A stretch of 64,000 nucleotides of DNA from Mycolicibacterium fortuitum subsp. fortuitum (GCF_022179545.1 NZ_AP025518.1:3286001-3350000), one strand, 5' to 3'. Numbered from the stretch's first letter, positions 8,264 through 18,462 are shown. Numbers and translations are program-made. Notes: generated by a model from the letters alone, not told the origin.

Positions 8264-8657
8264 GTCGATCCCTTCATGACGATGTGCGCTGCGACGCACA
8301 CCGGTAATGGCGGGGCGACAGACCATTTCAGCCCATCGTGATACACGAGTTTACCGACGAGGCGAAAGTAAAATAGTCGTGCTAGAGAGTCTAATTATCT
8401 TCTTTGAGTTTATTTAATAGTTATGCGCCAATTGTGACCAATGGGGCGTGGACACGCTTTCTTGATCAAACAAAATCGCAGGTCACGGCCGTCCGGTCAC
8501 AGAAGCAACAACGACGCGCATGCGGCCGGCCCGTCCTCAGAGTTCAGCGCCCGCGCTGTGAAAATTGCGATGCCAGTGAATTCAGTTTCACATGCGGCAA
8601 TAGTGAAAGGATTGAATTCTGTTGCAAATGTGACTGTTGGTAGAGATGTGGTTTTTG
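8264..8657. other. AT-rich intergenic region upstream of rpf
   Basis: About 394 bp with no convincing gene. The part from about 8340 to 8660 is clearly richer in A/T than its surroundings (for example TTTATTTAATAG near 8408). It probably contains the rpf promoter and leader on the minus strand. Short frames on the plus strand (8404-8643 and 8441-8680) have no ribosome site and unusual composition. I looked for a c-di-AMP (ydaO-type) riboswitch, known upstream of some rpf genes, and did not see its conserved blocks. Confidence 0.5.
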
Positions 8658-10016
8658 TTACAACGTCCCGGAGCCAGTGACCGCCGCCGGCCGCAGTCGA
8701 GCGATGATCCCGTCGAGGTCGACGGCGAACATCTCGGGGCGAAACACATGCCCCCCGGGCACCTCATGCGCGTCGTAGGGAATGCCTGCGTGGTCGAGAA
8801 GCCCACGGAACTCTCGCTGACCGGAGAGCACCGCGATCTCGTTGGCGCTGTCGAACCAGTTGATCGGGTCCGGACTGGTGCCCGCCACGAGGAAAACCCG
8901 CTTGTTGCGATAGCTCTCGATCCGCTCGACCGGGTTGTCGGCACTCACCCTGGCCTGGTCCCACAGCGGAGCCCCGTAAACAGTTCCGCCGGCCAGATCA
9001 AGAACCGCGGACGTGATGTTTGCCCAGTGCACGACGAGGCCGAAATCGCGACGCAGGCTTGCCGGCCCCGAATGGGCGCTGACTGAGGCAAAGTGGCCGT
9101 AGTACTTGGCCGCGTACTTCAGCGCGCCGAAACCGCCCATGGAGAATCCACCGACCGCGCGGCCGTCGTATTCGGCGTATGTCCGAAAGTTCGCCTCGAT
9201 CCAGGGCAGCAGTTGGGCGATGTGGAACGTCTCCCAGTTACGCGGGCCGACGAACGAGGCGACCGGGTTGGAGTACCAGCCTGCGTGCCCCCCGTCGGGC
9301 ATCACCACGATGACCGGTTTTCCCGCCGTCCAGTCGCGGATGCCCATGAAATCGAATGAGCGGAAATCGTCGTTGCCGCCGTGGAACATGTACAGCACCG
9401 GATAGGTACGCCCGCTCGTGTGGTAATCGTCGGGCAGTAACACATTGACGCCGGGATTCCACCCGATGGCCGCAGTCTGGAATCGGTAGTACCACAGACG
9501 AGGATCGTTCTCATTACGGTCTACGATCCGCAGGCCGAATCCGTCGCCACGCCCGGTGAATATCACCAGCGCCTGCCCAGGGCTTATCGCGCCAGCGTCG
9601 GCGATGCCGTTCACGCTGGCGATCGGCGGATAGAACGACGCGTCACCGTAGAACCGTGATGCCAACGCCGACAACGTATCTCCCGGCGCCACCGCGTATC
9701 TTCTCAGCTCCGGGATGATCAGCTGCTGCCCTGGGGTGACCGCGGCGTCCGGGGTTATCCCACTGGCGGCGGCGATCAGCCGTGACAGGTCGGCCTGCCC
9801 GTAGAAGCGGGACGCCAGGTGTGACAAAGTTTCCCCCGACGACACCGTGTAGCGCGTGTAGTCGGGAAAAAGCAACTGCTGCCCGACTTTGACGACGTCG
9901 GGATCGGGCACTCCGCTCGCCGCGGCGATCAAGGGGTACCTCTCGGCGTCCCCGTAGAACCGCAATGCCAAGGCCGACAGCGTCTCCCCCGGCTCGACCC
10001 TGTGAATCCTGACCAT
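8658..10016 (-). CDS. Three LysM domains fused to an antigen-85/esterase-D-like alpha/beta hydrolase
   Basis: A 452-residue fusion. Three LysM repeats with a period of about 52 residues occupy residues 1-152; each has a GETLS- or GDTLS-type opening, an xRFYG segment and a GQxLxxP-type end. An esterase domain of the PF00756 type, which includes mycolyltransferase antigen 85, follows from about 160. It has an FHGGNDD oxyanion-type loop, the nucleophile elbow GGFSMGGFG with Ser292, and a late His in PGGHVFRPE. There is no signal peptide or membrane helix. The start has a strong AAGGAGG-type site. LysM modules usually bind peptidoglycan or chitin-like glycans, so an envelope or glycan ester substrate is likely but unproven. 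Confidence 0.88.
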   Translation of the reverse strand: MVRIHRVEPGETLSALALRFYGDAERYPLIAAASGVPDPDVVKVGQQLLFPDYTRYTVSSGETLSHLASRFYGQADLSRLIAAASGITPDAAVTPGQQLIIPELRRYAVAPGDTLSALASRFYGDASFYPPIASVNGIADAGAISPGQALVIFTGRGDGFGLRIVDRNENDPRLWYYRFQTAAIGWNPGVNVLLPDDYHTSGRTYPVLYMFHGGNDDFRSFDFMGIRDWTAGKPVIVVMPDGGHAGWYSNPVASFVGPRNWETFHIAQLLPWIEANFRTYAEYDGRAVGGFSMGGFGALKYAAKYYGHFASVSAHSGPASLRRDFGLVVHWANITSAVLDLAGGTVYGAPLWDQARVSADNPVERIESYRNKRVFLVAGTSPDPINWFDSANEIAVLSGQREFRGLLDHAGIPYDAHEVPGGHVFRPEMFAVDLDGIIARLRPAAVTGSGTL

Positions 10017-10133
10017 GATCCCCCTCCTTCAGTTGCAACTAGCTCTGGTCCTAGCGCTGGTAGTAACGACGCCGGCTGCCCTGATACCGACAAGTCTAGG
10101 CCTGAGTCCGACAGCGTGAAATGGTTGACTTCT

Positions 10134-10148
10134 AACGCATTACGCGTT
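10134..10148. promoter_or_regulatory. Palindrome AACGC-N5-GCGTT upstream of the LLM oxidoreductase gene
   Basis: A perfect 5-5-5 inverted repeat in the divergent region between the LysM-esterase gene and the LLM oxidoreductase gene, 32 nt before GTG 10180. TTGACT at 10125-10130 could be a -35 element. Possible operator; weak evidence. Confidence 0.25.
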
Positions 10149-10179
10149 GGTGGACCGTCGCCTCACGTACGCTCCCCAC

Positions 10180-11202
10180 GTGTACGTCGACGTGATGACC
10201 GTTCCGCGACCACTGTCACAGATCGGTGACCTCGCGCGCCGCACCCAGTCCGTCGGATTCTCGGGACTGCTGCTCACCGAAACGGGCCGGACCGCATATC
10301 TCAACGCTGCGGTCGCCTCTCAATCCGCGCCCGGCCTCGCGCTCTCGACCGGTGTCGCCGTTGCCTTTCCGCGCAGTCCGTTCGTCACGGCAGCCGCGGC
10401 ATGGGAGCTCCAGGAAGCCACGGGTGGCAAATTTCGTCTGGGTATCGGCACCCAGGTACGCACACATGTGGTGCGGCGCTACGGAATGCCCTTCGAACAG
10501 CCCGGTCCTCGCCTGCGCGACTATGTGCTGGCCGTGAAAGCGTGCTTCGCCGCCTTCCGAACCGGCAAGCTCGACCATCACGGCGATTTCTACGACCTCG
10601 ACTTCATCACTCCGCAGTGGAGCCCTGGGCCGATCGATGCTGCCGATCCCAAAGTCGACATCGGCGCGGTGAATCCGTGGATGCTGCGCATGGCGGGAGA
10701 AGTAGCCGACGGCGTGCATGTCCATCCGATCGGCGAGCCGGGCTACCTCGCTCGCCACGTGCTACCCAATCTGGCCGCCGGCGCCGCCAAGGCCGGCCGC
10801 TCCCCTTCCGACATCGCCAAGATCGTCCCCGTCATGACGATCGTCGGCGACAGCGATGAGGAACGCGCCAATGAGCGGCAGTTGGTGCGCGCCAGCATGA
10901 GCTTCTACGGAAGTACTCCGAACTACGCGTTCATCTGGGACGAGGCGGGCTTCGAGGGCACTACCGCGCGGCTACGAGAACGACAGAAGGCGGGCGACAT
11001 CGCAGGCATGGCAGACCAGATCACCGACGAGCACATCGCCGCCTTTGCCACCGAGTCGACCTGGGATGGATTGGCAGCGGCGCTGACAGCGAAATATGCC
11101 GGAGTGGCCACCCGGTTGGTCCTCTACAACGCGATCGGCGGGCCCGAACGGTTCGAACGATACGGTGAGGTCGCCAAGCAGTTGTCGACGGTGCAACTCT
11201 GA
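10180..11202 (+). CDS. LLM-class F420-dependent oxidoreductase (TIGR03617-like)
   Basis: A 340-residue luciferase-like TIM-barrel oxidoreductase. Characteristic blocks are GFSGLLLTETGRTAY, STGVAVAFPRSPFVTA, GGKFRLGIGTQVRTHVVRRYG and VADGVHVHPIGEPGY. The GIGTQV and RYGMPF segments match the TIGR03617 group of probable F420-dependent enzymes in mycobacteria. F420 carries hydride transfer; the substrate is unknown. The start is set at GTG 10180 (MYVDVMTVPR) because family members begin close to this strand; TTG 10147 and GTG 10150 are in frame upstream. Confidence 0.87.
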   Translation: MYVDVMTVPRPLSQIGDLARRTQSVGFSGLLLTETGRTAYLNAAVASQSAPGLALSTGVAVAFPRSPFVTAAAAWELQEATGGKFRLGIGTQVRTHVVRRYGMPFEQPGPRLRDYVLAVKACFAAFRTGKLDHHGDFYDLDFITPQWSPGPIDAADPKVDIGAVNPWMLRMAGEVADGVHVHPIGEPGYLARHVLPNLAAGAAKAGRSPSDIAKIVPVMTIVGDSDEERANERQLVRASMSFYGSTPNYAFIWDEAGFEGTTARLRERQKAGDIAGMADQITDEHIAAFATESTWDGLAAALTAKYAGVATRLVLYNAIGGPERFERYGEVAKQLSTVQL

Positions 11203-11216
11203 GCGCGGCGCGCTTT

Positions 11217-11231
11217 GTAGCATTCTGCTAC
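11217..11231. promoter_or_regulatory. Operator-like palindrome of the ParD/zeta toxin-antitoxin module
   Basis: GTAGCA (11217-11222), spacer TTC, TGCTAC (11226-11231): a perfect 6-3-6 inverted repeat 33 nt before the antitoxin start. A third half-site CTGCTAC lies at 11244-11250, next to the ribosome site GGAGG (11254-11258). This arrangement is typical of autoregulated antitoxin operators. Confidence 0.6.
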
Positions 11232-11263
11232 GCTCGTTTCAGACTGCTACAACGGAGGTTCTC

Positions 11264-11653
11264 ATGACGGAGACCGCAGATCGTGTGACCCGGTTCGCCG
11301 CTGACCTCATCGACAGTGCTGCCGCGGAAGGTGCACGTCAGAGCCGGTCGGCCAAGCAGCAGCTCGACCATTGGGCCCGCGTGGGCCGCGCTGTGTCCAG
11401 CCGGCACAGCGCCGCCCGCCGAAAGGTAGAGGCCGCCCTGGCCGGCGACATTGCGCTCGGCGAATTGACCGCCGAGGAAGGCGCGGTATTCGACGCCGAG
11501 ATCGCCGCATCAATCGAGGAAAGCCTGGCCCGCACCGACTACGGCAAGGCACTGGCCGCCCGTGGTATCACCACCGTTGCGCTGGACGAGGACGGCGAGA
11601 TCGTGCAGTACCTGCCCGACGGCAGCACCGCGGTGTTGGCGCCGCAGCAGTGA
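11264..11653 (+). CDS. ParD-like antitoxin
   Basis: A 129-residue protein resembling the TA-system ParD-like antitoxin family (PF11903 type). The N-terminal half (RVTRFAADLIDSAAAEG, SAKQQLDHWARVGRA) fits a ribbon-helix-helix or small helical DNA-binding module. The C-terminal half (ALAARGITTVALDEDGEIVQY) is a conserved tail that probably binds the toxin. The start ATG 11264 follows GGAGG by 5 nt. The gene is followed 37 nt later by a zeta-like P-loop kinase gene and preceded by a palindrome with an extra half-site, so I infer the antitoxin and autoregulator of a type II module. Confidence 0.82.
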   Translation: MTETADRVTRFAADLIDSAAAEGARQSRSAKQQLDHWARVGRAVSSRHSAARRKVEAALAGDIALGELTAEEGAVFDAEIAASIEESLARTDYGKALAARGITTVALDEDGEIVQYLPDGSTAVLAPQQ

Positions 11654-11690
11654 TCGCTGCTCGCGATGACGCGGCGGGTCCCAGCGCCCG

Positions 11691-12269
11691 GTGAAGCGTC
11701 TCGATCTCGTCGTCGGGTGCAACGGCGCCGGCAAGTCCACCTTCGTCGAGCTCACCCTCTCTCCACTGCTCCCTGGCAGCCCGTTCGTCAACGCGGATGA
11801 AATCGCCAAACATCGCTGGCCGCAAGACCCCGCGTCCCACTCGTACGAAGCCGCGCTCGTGGCCGCAGAAACCCGTGCCAAACTCATTCAGCTCGGCGAA
11901 TCCTTCATCGCCGAGACCGTGTTTTCGCACCCCTCCAAACTCGAGCTCATCGACGACGCACGGGCCGCTGGATACACCCTGATCCTGCACTGCCTCCTGA
12001 TCCCCGAAGAGCTGGCCGTACAGCGAGTGCGCCACCGCGTTCGAGCCGGCGGGCATCACGTGCCCGAGAAGAAGATTCGGGAACGCTACCAACGGCTTTG
12101 GGACCTCGTCGCAATCGCGGCGATCCGGGTCGACTCGGCAACGTTCTACGACAACAGCGCCGTTTCAGGCCCGCGGATCGTCGCCCAGATCGTCGGCGGG
12201 TTCGTCGTGGGATCGCCTACCTGGCCGACATGGACGCCAACAGCACTGAGTTCCCGCTGGCCTGGATAA
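11691..12269 (+). CDS. Zeta-toxin-like P-loop kinase
   Basis: A 192-residue P-loop protein. The Walker A motif GCNGAGKST is at residues 9-17, followed by NADEIAK with an Asp placed like the catalytic base of zeta/PezT toxins, and AETVFSH for substrate contact. The later segment RVRHRVRAGGHHVPEKKIRERYQR carries the arginine-rich lid seen in zeta-family kinases. Zeta toxins phosphorylate UDP-GlcNAc; here the substrate is inferred by family only. The start is GTG 11691 without a clear ribosome site, consistent with coupling to the antitoxin gene. The last 40 nt overlap the next gene in another frame, and the final residues may be non-homologous read-through. Confidence 0.8.
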   Translation: MKRLDLVVGCNGAGKSTFVELTLSPLLPGSPFVNADEIAKHRWPQDPASHSYEAALVAAETRAKLIQLGESFIAETVFSHPSKLELIDDARAAGYTLILHCLLIPEELAVQRVRHRVRAGGHHVPEKKIRERYQRLWDLVAIAAIRVDSATFYDNSAVSGPRIVAQIVGGFVVGSPTWPTWTPTALSSRWPG

Positions 12270-12724
12270 CCACCGGTTGCCACGCCATATGCTCTCTTCT
12301 GAACTTCTTCGTTCAGCCGGACACCAACGGGGGAAGCACGTTGTCGATAACTCTGTTCGCACTGGAATTGGCCGCCGACTCGCATCCGGGCCGCGCCGTG
12401 GGCTACGTGCTGGGACGACTGCTGTTCGTCGGCGCAATCATCGGGTTGATCGTGTGGGCCATACGCAGCGCCCGCAAGCCCCGGCCGCCGCAGTACCCCC
12501 AGTACCCGCAATATCCCCAGCCTTACGGGCATTGGCAGCAGACCCCACCGCCGCCGGGTACTCAATGGCCGCCGCAACAGCCGCCCTACCCGGGGCCTGT
12601 GGGGCCGCCGACGTATCCCCCGACGCCCGGCGCGCCGTGGCCGCCGCAGGCGCCACCGCCCGGCGCGGTCTGGCCCAACCACTACCCGGGTCAGACTCCG
12701 CCGCCCGGCTACCCACCCAGCTGA
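12230..12724 (+). CDS. Membrane protein with proline-rich C-terminal tail
   Basis: A 164-residue protein with two likely hydrophobic segments (about 8-30, and VGYVLGRLLFVGAIIGLIVWAI about 55-80). A cytoplasmic tail of some 80 residues dominated by PQYPQ, PPPG and PPY-type repeats follows. The start is taken at ATG 12230 (MDANSTEF), which overlaps the toxin gene end by 40 nt; no good ribosome site is visible, so the start is uncertain. Proline-rich membrane proteins of this kind are common in mycobacteria and have no assigned function. It may be co-transcribed with the toxin-antitoxin pair. Confidence 0.65.
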   Translation: MDANSTEFPLAWITTGCHAICSLLNFFVQPDTNGGSTLSITLFALELAADSHPGRAVGYVLGRLLFVGAIIGLIVWAIRSARKPRPPQYPQYPQYPQPYGHWQQTPPPPGTQWPPQQPPYPGPVGPPTYPPTPGAPWPPQAPPPGAVWPNHYPGQTPPPGYPPS

Positions 12725-12743
12725 CCCGGGCATCGGGCTGACG

Positions 12744-13379
12744 TCACACCTGCATGAGATGGCGAGTATCGGACAGTTCCGACACTCCACGATTGTGAAA
12801 GCGGTCGTCTTCGTGCAACGTGGTGATGCTGCCGGCCTTTGTCGCGAAGTTGACGTAACCCAGTGACTCGATCGGCATCTTGATCCACGCCGCGATCACG
12901 AATGTCAGCGCAAAGCCGTGCGTGACGATCACCTGGTGGCCGGCGCTGCCTGAGGTTATCGCCTCCATCGCTTCGTAGATCCGGCGCACGAAAACTCCCT
13001 TCGGCTCCGCGCCAGGAAGACCTTCGTCGTGGGCAAGCCGGTTGCCGAACGCGGGCGGCACCACGAACCGTTCATCAAGCCAGCTCTGCGGACGGCCTTC
13101 GGCCTCTCCGTACGACTTCTCTCGGAGGCGGGGGTCCAATACCTCGACGGTATCCAGGGTTTCGGCAATCACGGCGGCAGTTCGCCGCGCCCGCAGCAAG
13201 TCCGAGGAGACGACTTCGACCGCAGCGGTTGCGGGAATGCGTGCGCGCAACGCCCCGGCGATGTTGCGGGCGTCGCGCAGCCCCTGCTCGGTCAAGTCGG
13301 AGTCGTACCATCCGCCAACCAAGCCGTCGACATGGTGCGTGGCTTGCGGATGGGTGACCACATAGAGTTTCCGGCCCAT
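12744..13379 (-). CDS. Histidine phosphatase superfamily protein with altered RHG motif
   Basis: A 211-residue protein of the phosphoglycerate-mutase-like fold. The second half of the active site is intact: SSDLLRARRTA supplies the middle Arg and VTHGFALTF the second His. The first motif, normally RHG, reads THPQATHH, so the catalytic His is kept but the flanking Arg is replaced by Thr and the Gly by Pro. That Arg normally binds phosphate, so activity may differ or be lost. Length and layout are otherwise ordinary. It stands alone next to the thiocyanate-hydrolase-like cluster, 35 nt from the P15K-like gene stop. Confidence 0.8.
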   Translation of the reverse strand: MGRKLYVVTHPQATHHVDGLVGGWYDSDLTEQGLRDARNIAGALRARIPATAAVEVVSSDLLRARRTAAVIAETLDTVEVLDPRLREKSYGEAEGRPQSWLDERFVVPPAFGNRLAHDEGLPGAEPKGVFVRRIYEAMEAITSGSAGHQVIVTHGFALTFVIAAWIKMPIESLGYVNFATKAGSITTLHEDDRFHNRGVSELSDTRHLMQV

Positions 13380-13414
13380 CGACCGACCGTATCCAAACGG
13401 TCTACCGGCGAGAC

Positions 13415-13771
13415 TCAGTCCCCTTCTAGGCGCGCCCGGACTTCTCGCATCCGTTGGGCCAGGGTGTCTTCATCGATGACGTTGCGCGCCACGAGCGAAT
13501 GCGTAAGTGCGACAAGCTGGTTCTCGGGATACGGCAGTGTCACGTACACCTCTTGGACCAAGCGGTCCTCATCGGTTCGACGGGTGAGTAGCGGCAGTGT
13601 CACGCCCTCGCGGTCGAGAGCGTCGCAGATCCCGTCCAGGCTCGACTTCCACGGCGGCACCGGGTTGGCGACTCCGTACTTCTGGGCCATGCGTGGCCAC
13701 GACTGTCCCCTCCCGACAATGTTCTCCAGCGTCCGGATCCTCACCACGGTGACGTCATCGGGGTCTGCCAT
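13415..13771 (-). CDS. P15K-like activator of thiocyanate hydrolase / nitrile hydratase accessory protein
   Basis: A 118-residue protein placed last in the three-gene cluster, 10 nt after the gamma-subunit gene, with GAGGGG overlapping that stop as ribosome site. It has the helical layout of nitrile hydratase beta N-terminal and activator proteins: SWPRMAQKYGVANPVPPWKSSLDGICDALD, then VTLPYPENQLVALTHSLV. In Thiobacillus thioparus a protein called P15K is needed to load cobalt and activate thiocyanate hydrolase. Position and size make it the equivalent here. It has a single cysteine and no metal motif, as expected for a chaperone. Confidence 0.72.
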   Translation of the reverse strand: MADPDDVTVVRIRTLENIVGRGQSWPRMAQKYGVANPVPPWKSSLDGICDALDREGVTLPLLTRRTDEDRLVQEVYVTLPYPENQLVALTHSLVARNVIDEDTLAQRMREVRARLEGD

Positions 13772-13781
13772 CGGATGCCCC

Positions 13782-14507
13782 TCAGTACGCGCCGGCCGGG
13801 CGGACCGCAGGATGAGTCGGGTGCGGCACGTTGGTGGTCACCCCGGGTTTCGGCAATGCGACACCGATCATGCAGTCCCGGGTGACGATCTCTGCCAGTT
13901 GTTCCTCGGTCCAGCCGTCGGTGCCGGCAGGCCTGACCGGCAACACCAGAAACCGTCGCTTGGAATTGGAGTCCTCGACACGGATTTCGACATCATCGGG
14001 CAAGAACAGTCCGAATTCACCGAGAACCTGACGCGGCCAGCGCACAATGCGACGCCGATAGTTCGGCGTCCGGTACCACTCGGGAGAATTTCCGAGCAAC
14101 GGCCGCGGATAACACGAACACAGGGTGCAGACAATCACATGGTGCAATGTCGGGGTGTTCTCCAGCACCTCCAGCGCAGTGAAATCGCTGGGTGTACCGA
14201 AACCCGTCGGATGCAACCAATCAATTCCCACCTCCCGACTTGCGGCAACGGCATCGCGAAGCACCAGCTGCTTGAAATCCGGATCGACCCATGCCTTCGC
14301 TACCAGACGTGAGCCGGGCGCCGGGCCGATCTGCTCGACGAACTCGGTGTAGTGCCGGTGATCTTCAGCAGTGAACAGGCCCTTCTCGATCGCCAGCTCG
14401 CGCAGCGCGATCTCCAAGACCTCGAAATCGGTGACTTCCTCAACCATCGGCGCCGCGTGGCGCTCTGGTGCGTGGTGAGGGGTATGCGCCGTTTCGTCGT
14501 GCGTCAT
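13782..14507 (-). CDS. scnC: Thiocyanate hydrolase gamma subunit / nitrile hydratase alpha-like metal subunit
   Basis: A 241-residue subunit carrying the metal claw VCTLCSCYPR, with Cys127, Cys130, Ser131 and Cys132. The numbering is one off the Cys128/131/133 and Ser132 of T. thioparus ScnC, and the length (243 there) fits better than typical nitrile hydratase alpha. Thr in CTLC marks the cobalt type. The Arg after CSCYP, where nitrile hydratases usually have Trp, and the block NSPEWYRTPNYRRR also favour thiocyanate hydrolase. The reaction would be thiocyanate plus water to carbonyl sulfide plus ammonia. The start at 14507 follows AGGA. A His-rich N-terminus (HTPHHAPERH) is notable. Confidence 0.82.
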   Translation of the reverse strand: MTHDETAHTPHHAPERHAAPMVEEVTDFEVLEIALRELAIEKGLFTAEDHRHYTEFVEQIGPAPGSRLVAKAWVDPDFKQLVLRDAVAASREVGIDWLHPTGFGTPSDFTALEVLENTPTLHHVIVCTLCSCYPRPLLGNSPEWYRTPNYRRRIVRWPRQVLGEFGLFLPDDVEIRVEDSNSKRRFLVLPVRPAGTDGWTEEQLAEIVTRDCMIGVALPKPGVTTNVPHPTHPAVRPAGAY

Positions 14508-14541
14508 GTCGCATTCCTGTTCGTTCCGTCGAATGACCCCG

Positions 14542-15366
14542 CTAGTCGAGCGGATGCAACCAGAGTTCGGAGATCTCGGCCTGAAGGGTGTCGCTGTCGG
14601 CGCCCGCATATGGGTCCCACACATCGGTCATGTTGAAGCGCACGATGTAAAACCACTGAGGCTTCTGTTCCTCCCGGTCAAACGCCTCATCCTCGGGCAC
14701 CAGGCTTTCGTAGGACACCTCGGCGATGGTTCCCGGCTTGCCCCGCAGATATTCCTGGGTACGGGTGTAGAAGATGGTCGGCAGATCCCGCACACGCACC
14801 CGATCGCCGACGGCGAATCGAGGACTGCCGGCCTGTCCGGCGAACCGCTGCGGATCGCCCTTGCCCACCGCCTCGATGTGATGGCGGTTCCTCGGGACGG
14901 CCTTCGGATCGCCGACGCTTCGCGGTGCGGCCGACAGGGCATCGGCCGCGCCACCGGCCACCCTGGCCCGCACCTCCTCGACCCGTTCCAGCAACTCGCG
15001 AAGCGTGATGTGGTCCTTCTCCACGAGGCAGCGCGCGATAGCCCAAACCCATCGTCCGTAGTAGGGGAAGCCGTGGTAGAGCGTCCGTCCCACATCGACA
15101 TTTCCAAGGCGGCGCCGTTCCTCGGATGTCCATATCCCGCGCCACCCGAGAACCTCACACGTGACGAAGGTATTGAGTTCCCATGCCTCCTCTTCTTTCT
15201 CCTCGAAGATCGCCGGCGCATCGGGGTCACCGCCGACGTCATGCGGGTTCTTCATGAACGCGCCGAACAGTGTGTGGTCGATCTGGTCCGGGTACGGCCA
15301 GTCCTGCAGCCGATGTAATGCCGGGCGCAACTGGCTGACGAAATCACCCATGGAATTGTTGGCCAT
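14542..15366 (-). CDS. Fused beta-alpha subunit of a thiocyanate-hydrolase-like enzyme
   Basis: A 274-residue protein. Residues about 1-140 match the ScnB (beta) type: HTLFGAFMKNPHDVGGD, EEKEEEAWELNTFVTCE, TSEERRRLGN and YYGRWVWAIA. Residues about 165-274 match the ScnA (alpha) type, the SH3-like barrel: GDPQRFAGQAGSPRFAVGD, RVRDLPTIFYTRTQEY and LRGKPGTI. In T. thioparus these are separate adjacent genes, scnB then scnA; here they form one chain joined by an Ala/Ser/Pro-rich linker (AADALSAAPRSVGDPK). Nitrile hydratase beta is a comparable single chain, so this could be an intermediate form. The gamma gene follows after 34 nt. Confidence 0.82.
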   Translation of the reverse strand: MANNSMGDFVSQLRPALHRLQDWPYPDQIDHTLFGAFMKNPHDVGGDPDAPAIFEEKEEEAWELNTFVTCEVLGWRGIWTSEERRRLGNVDVGRTLYHGFPYYGRWVWAIARCLVEKDHITLRELLERVEEVRARVAGGAADALSAAPRSVGDPKAVPRNRHHIEAVGKGDPQRFAGQAGSPRFAVGDRVRVRDLPTIFYTRTQEYLRGKPGTIAEVSYESLVPEDEAFDREEQKPQWFYIVRFNMTDVWDPYAGADSDTLQAEISELWLHPLD

Positions 15367-15462
15367 ATTCCGTGCCCTCAGATGGATAAACGGTCTGCCT
15401 GGGGCGACGCTATCACGGGCAAAGGCCGACCTGGTGACTGTTGACGGATCTCTCGACAGCCC

Positions 15463-15479
15463 GCAAATCGGATATTTGC
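15463..15479. promoter_or_regulatory. Palindrome GCAAAT-N5-ATTTGC upstream of the thiocyanate-hydrolase-like operon
   Basis: A perfect 6-5-6 inverted repeat about 97 nt upstream of the operon start (minus strand), between it and the katG hairpin. Possible operator for a dimeric regulator. No regulator gene lies in the cluster. Confidence 0.35.
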
Positions 15480-15504
15480 ATGTTCACAATGGCGACGCGC
15501 TTAT

Positions 15505-15538
15505 GCGCCGGTATGTCATTCAAATGGCACACCGGCGC
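15505..15538 (-). terminator. Hairpin terminator after katG
   Basis: GCGCCGGT (15505-15512) pairs with ACCGGCGC (15531-15538), giving an 8-bp perfect stem beginning 22 nt after the katG stop codon on the minus strand. There is no U-tract. Confidence 0.6.
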
Positions 15539-15560
15539 AGCCGCAGCGCGACCACTCGGC

Positions 15561-18288
<2,728 letters not shown>

Positions 18289-18462
18289 TACCTCGAGTGT
18301 GGCGGCTAACCTGGACAGTATCAAGGTTCTGGCCAAAGACGCTGCCGCTCAAGGTATCTCATTAGGACGCTCGGCCTGTTTCCCGGGATCCGGCGGACAT
18401 CCGCGCACCTTCGCACCAGCCGTGGGGCAACGGCCCCGGCCTTCGGCTGTAGCCTGGCGCGC

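Noticed and set aside
8264..8460. Possible c-di-AMP riboswitch upstream of rpf
   Set aside because: Such elements precede some actinobacterial rpf genes, but the conserved blocks of the ydaO class are not seen here on the minus strand.
8404..8680. Two short plus-strand frames in the AT-rich gap, one ending with a Cys-rich tail
   Set aside because: No ribosome site, overlapping frames, and no family resemblance. I treat the region as intergenic.
13029..14312. Plus-strand frame (427 codons) opposite the histidine-phosphatase and thiocyanate-hydrolase gamma genes
   Set aside because: It spans several confirmed minus-strand genes and has no recognisable motif.
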